DNA of 5,088 bases from Megasphaera sp. UBA5897. Its GTDB lineage: Bacteria; Bacillota; Negativicutes; Veillonellales; Megasphaeraceae. The notes beneath the pieces are model-generated. The model was not told the DNA's origin. It saw only the letters and a list, made by a program, of their open reading frames with translations, and searched no databases. Below, one piece after another: positions 5,088 through 5,088 of this stretch; the first letter of the stretch is position 1; each line of letters starts with the position of its first letter. Where the stretch lies: the NCBI GenBank assembly GCA_002431345.1, contig DJEN01000019.1:1-5088 (forward strand), read 5' to 3'. The translations under genes and the position numbers were made by a program.

Positions 5088-5088
5088 T

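Overview
The window looks like chromosomal DNA from a low- to mid-GC Gram-positive-type bacterium (Firmicutes lineage). Evidence is the strong GGAGG-type ribosome binding sites, sigma-A style promoters, an extended -10 element of the TATGNTATAAT form, and U-tailed hairpin terminators. The protein flavour would suit a Negativicute such as Megasphaera or a relative, but that is an impression; nothing in the window fixes the genus. All five genes read leftwards (minus strand).

Reading in the direction of transcription, the right end (about 3540-5088) is part of a polar amino-acid ABC transporter operon: a permease followed 15 bases later by its ATPase. In front of the permease lie three copies of a heptamer and a hairpin with a T-rich tail, the usual arrangement below a solute-binding-protein gene, which would lie beyond the right edge. 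The operon ends at a strong terminator that works on both strands (3466-3514).

The 339-base intergenic region 3201-3539 is unusually rich. It holds that terminator, a 7-bp palindrome, a run of 14 T, two tandem sigma-A-like promoters facing left, and a hairpin between them. A plus-strand promoter-like pair also points into the terminator and could make a small RNA of about 90 nt. The leftward promoters feed a WbaP-type initiating sugar-phosphate transferase (1752-3200). It would load the first sugar of a capsule or exopolysaccharide repeat unit onto undecaprenyl phosphate. No other polysaccharide gene is visible, so it stands alone here.

Downstream, with its own extended -10 promoter, is a TPR protein of the ST7-like type (711-1637), function unknown. 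The last gene (1-632, running off the left edge) is the N-terminal part of a P-loop ATPase of the COG3950 / PtuA-like kind. It is clearly more AT-rich than its neighbours (about 39% GC by hand count, against roughly 50% in sampled lines of the other genes), so it is probably accessory DNA. PtuA-type ATPases are known from Septu and retron anti-phage systems, which makes the unseen DNA to the left the most interesting place to look. No RNA gene, insertion sequence, CRISPR array or origin was recognised beyond the tentative small RNA.
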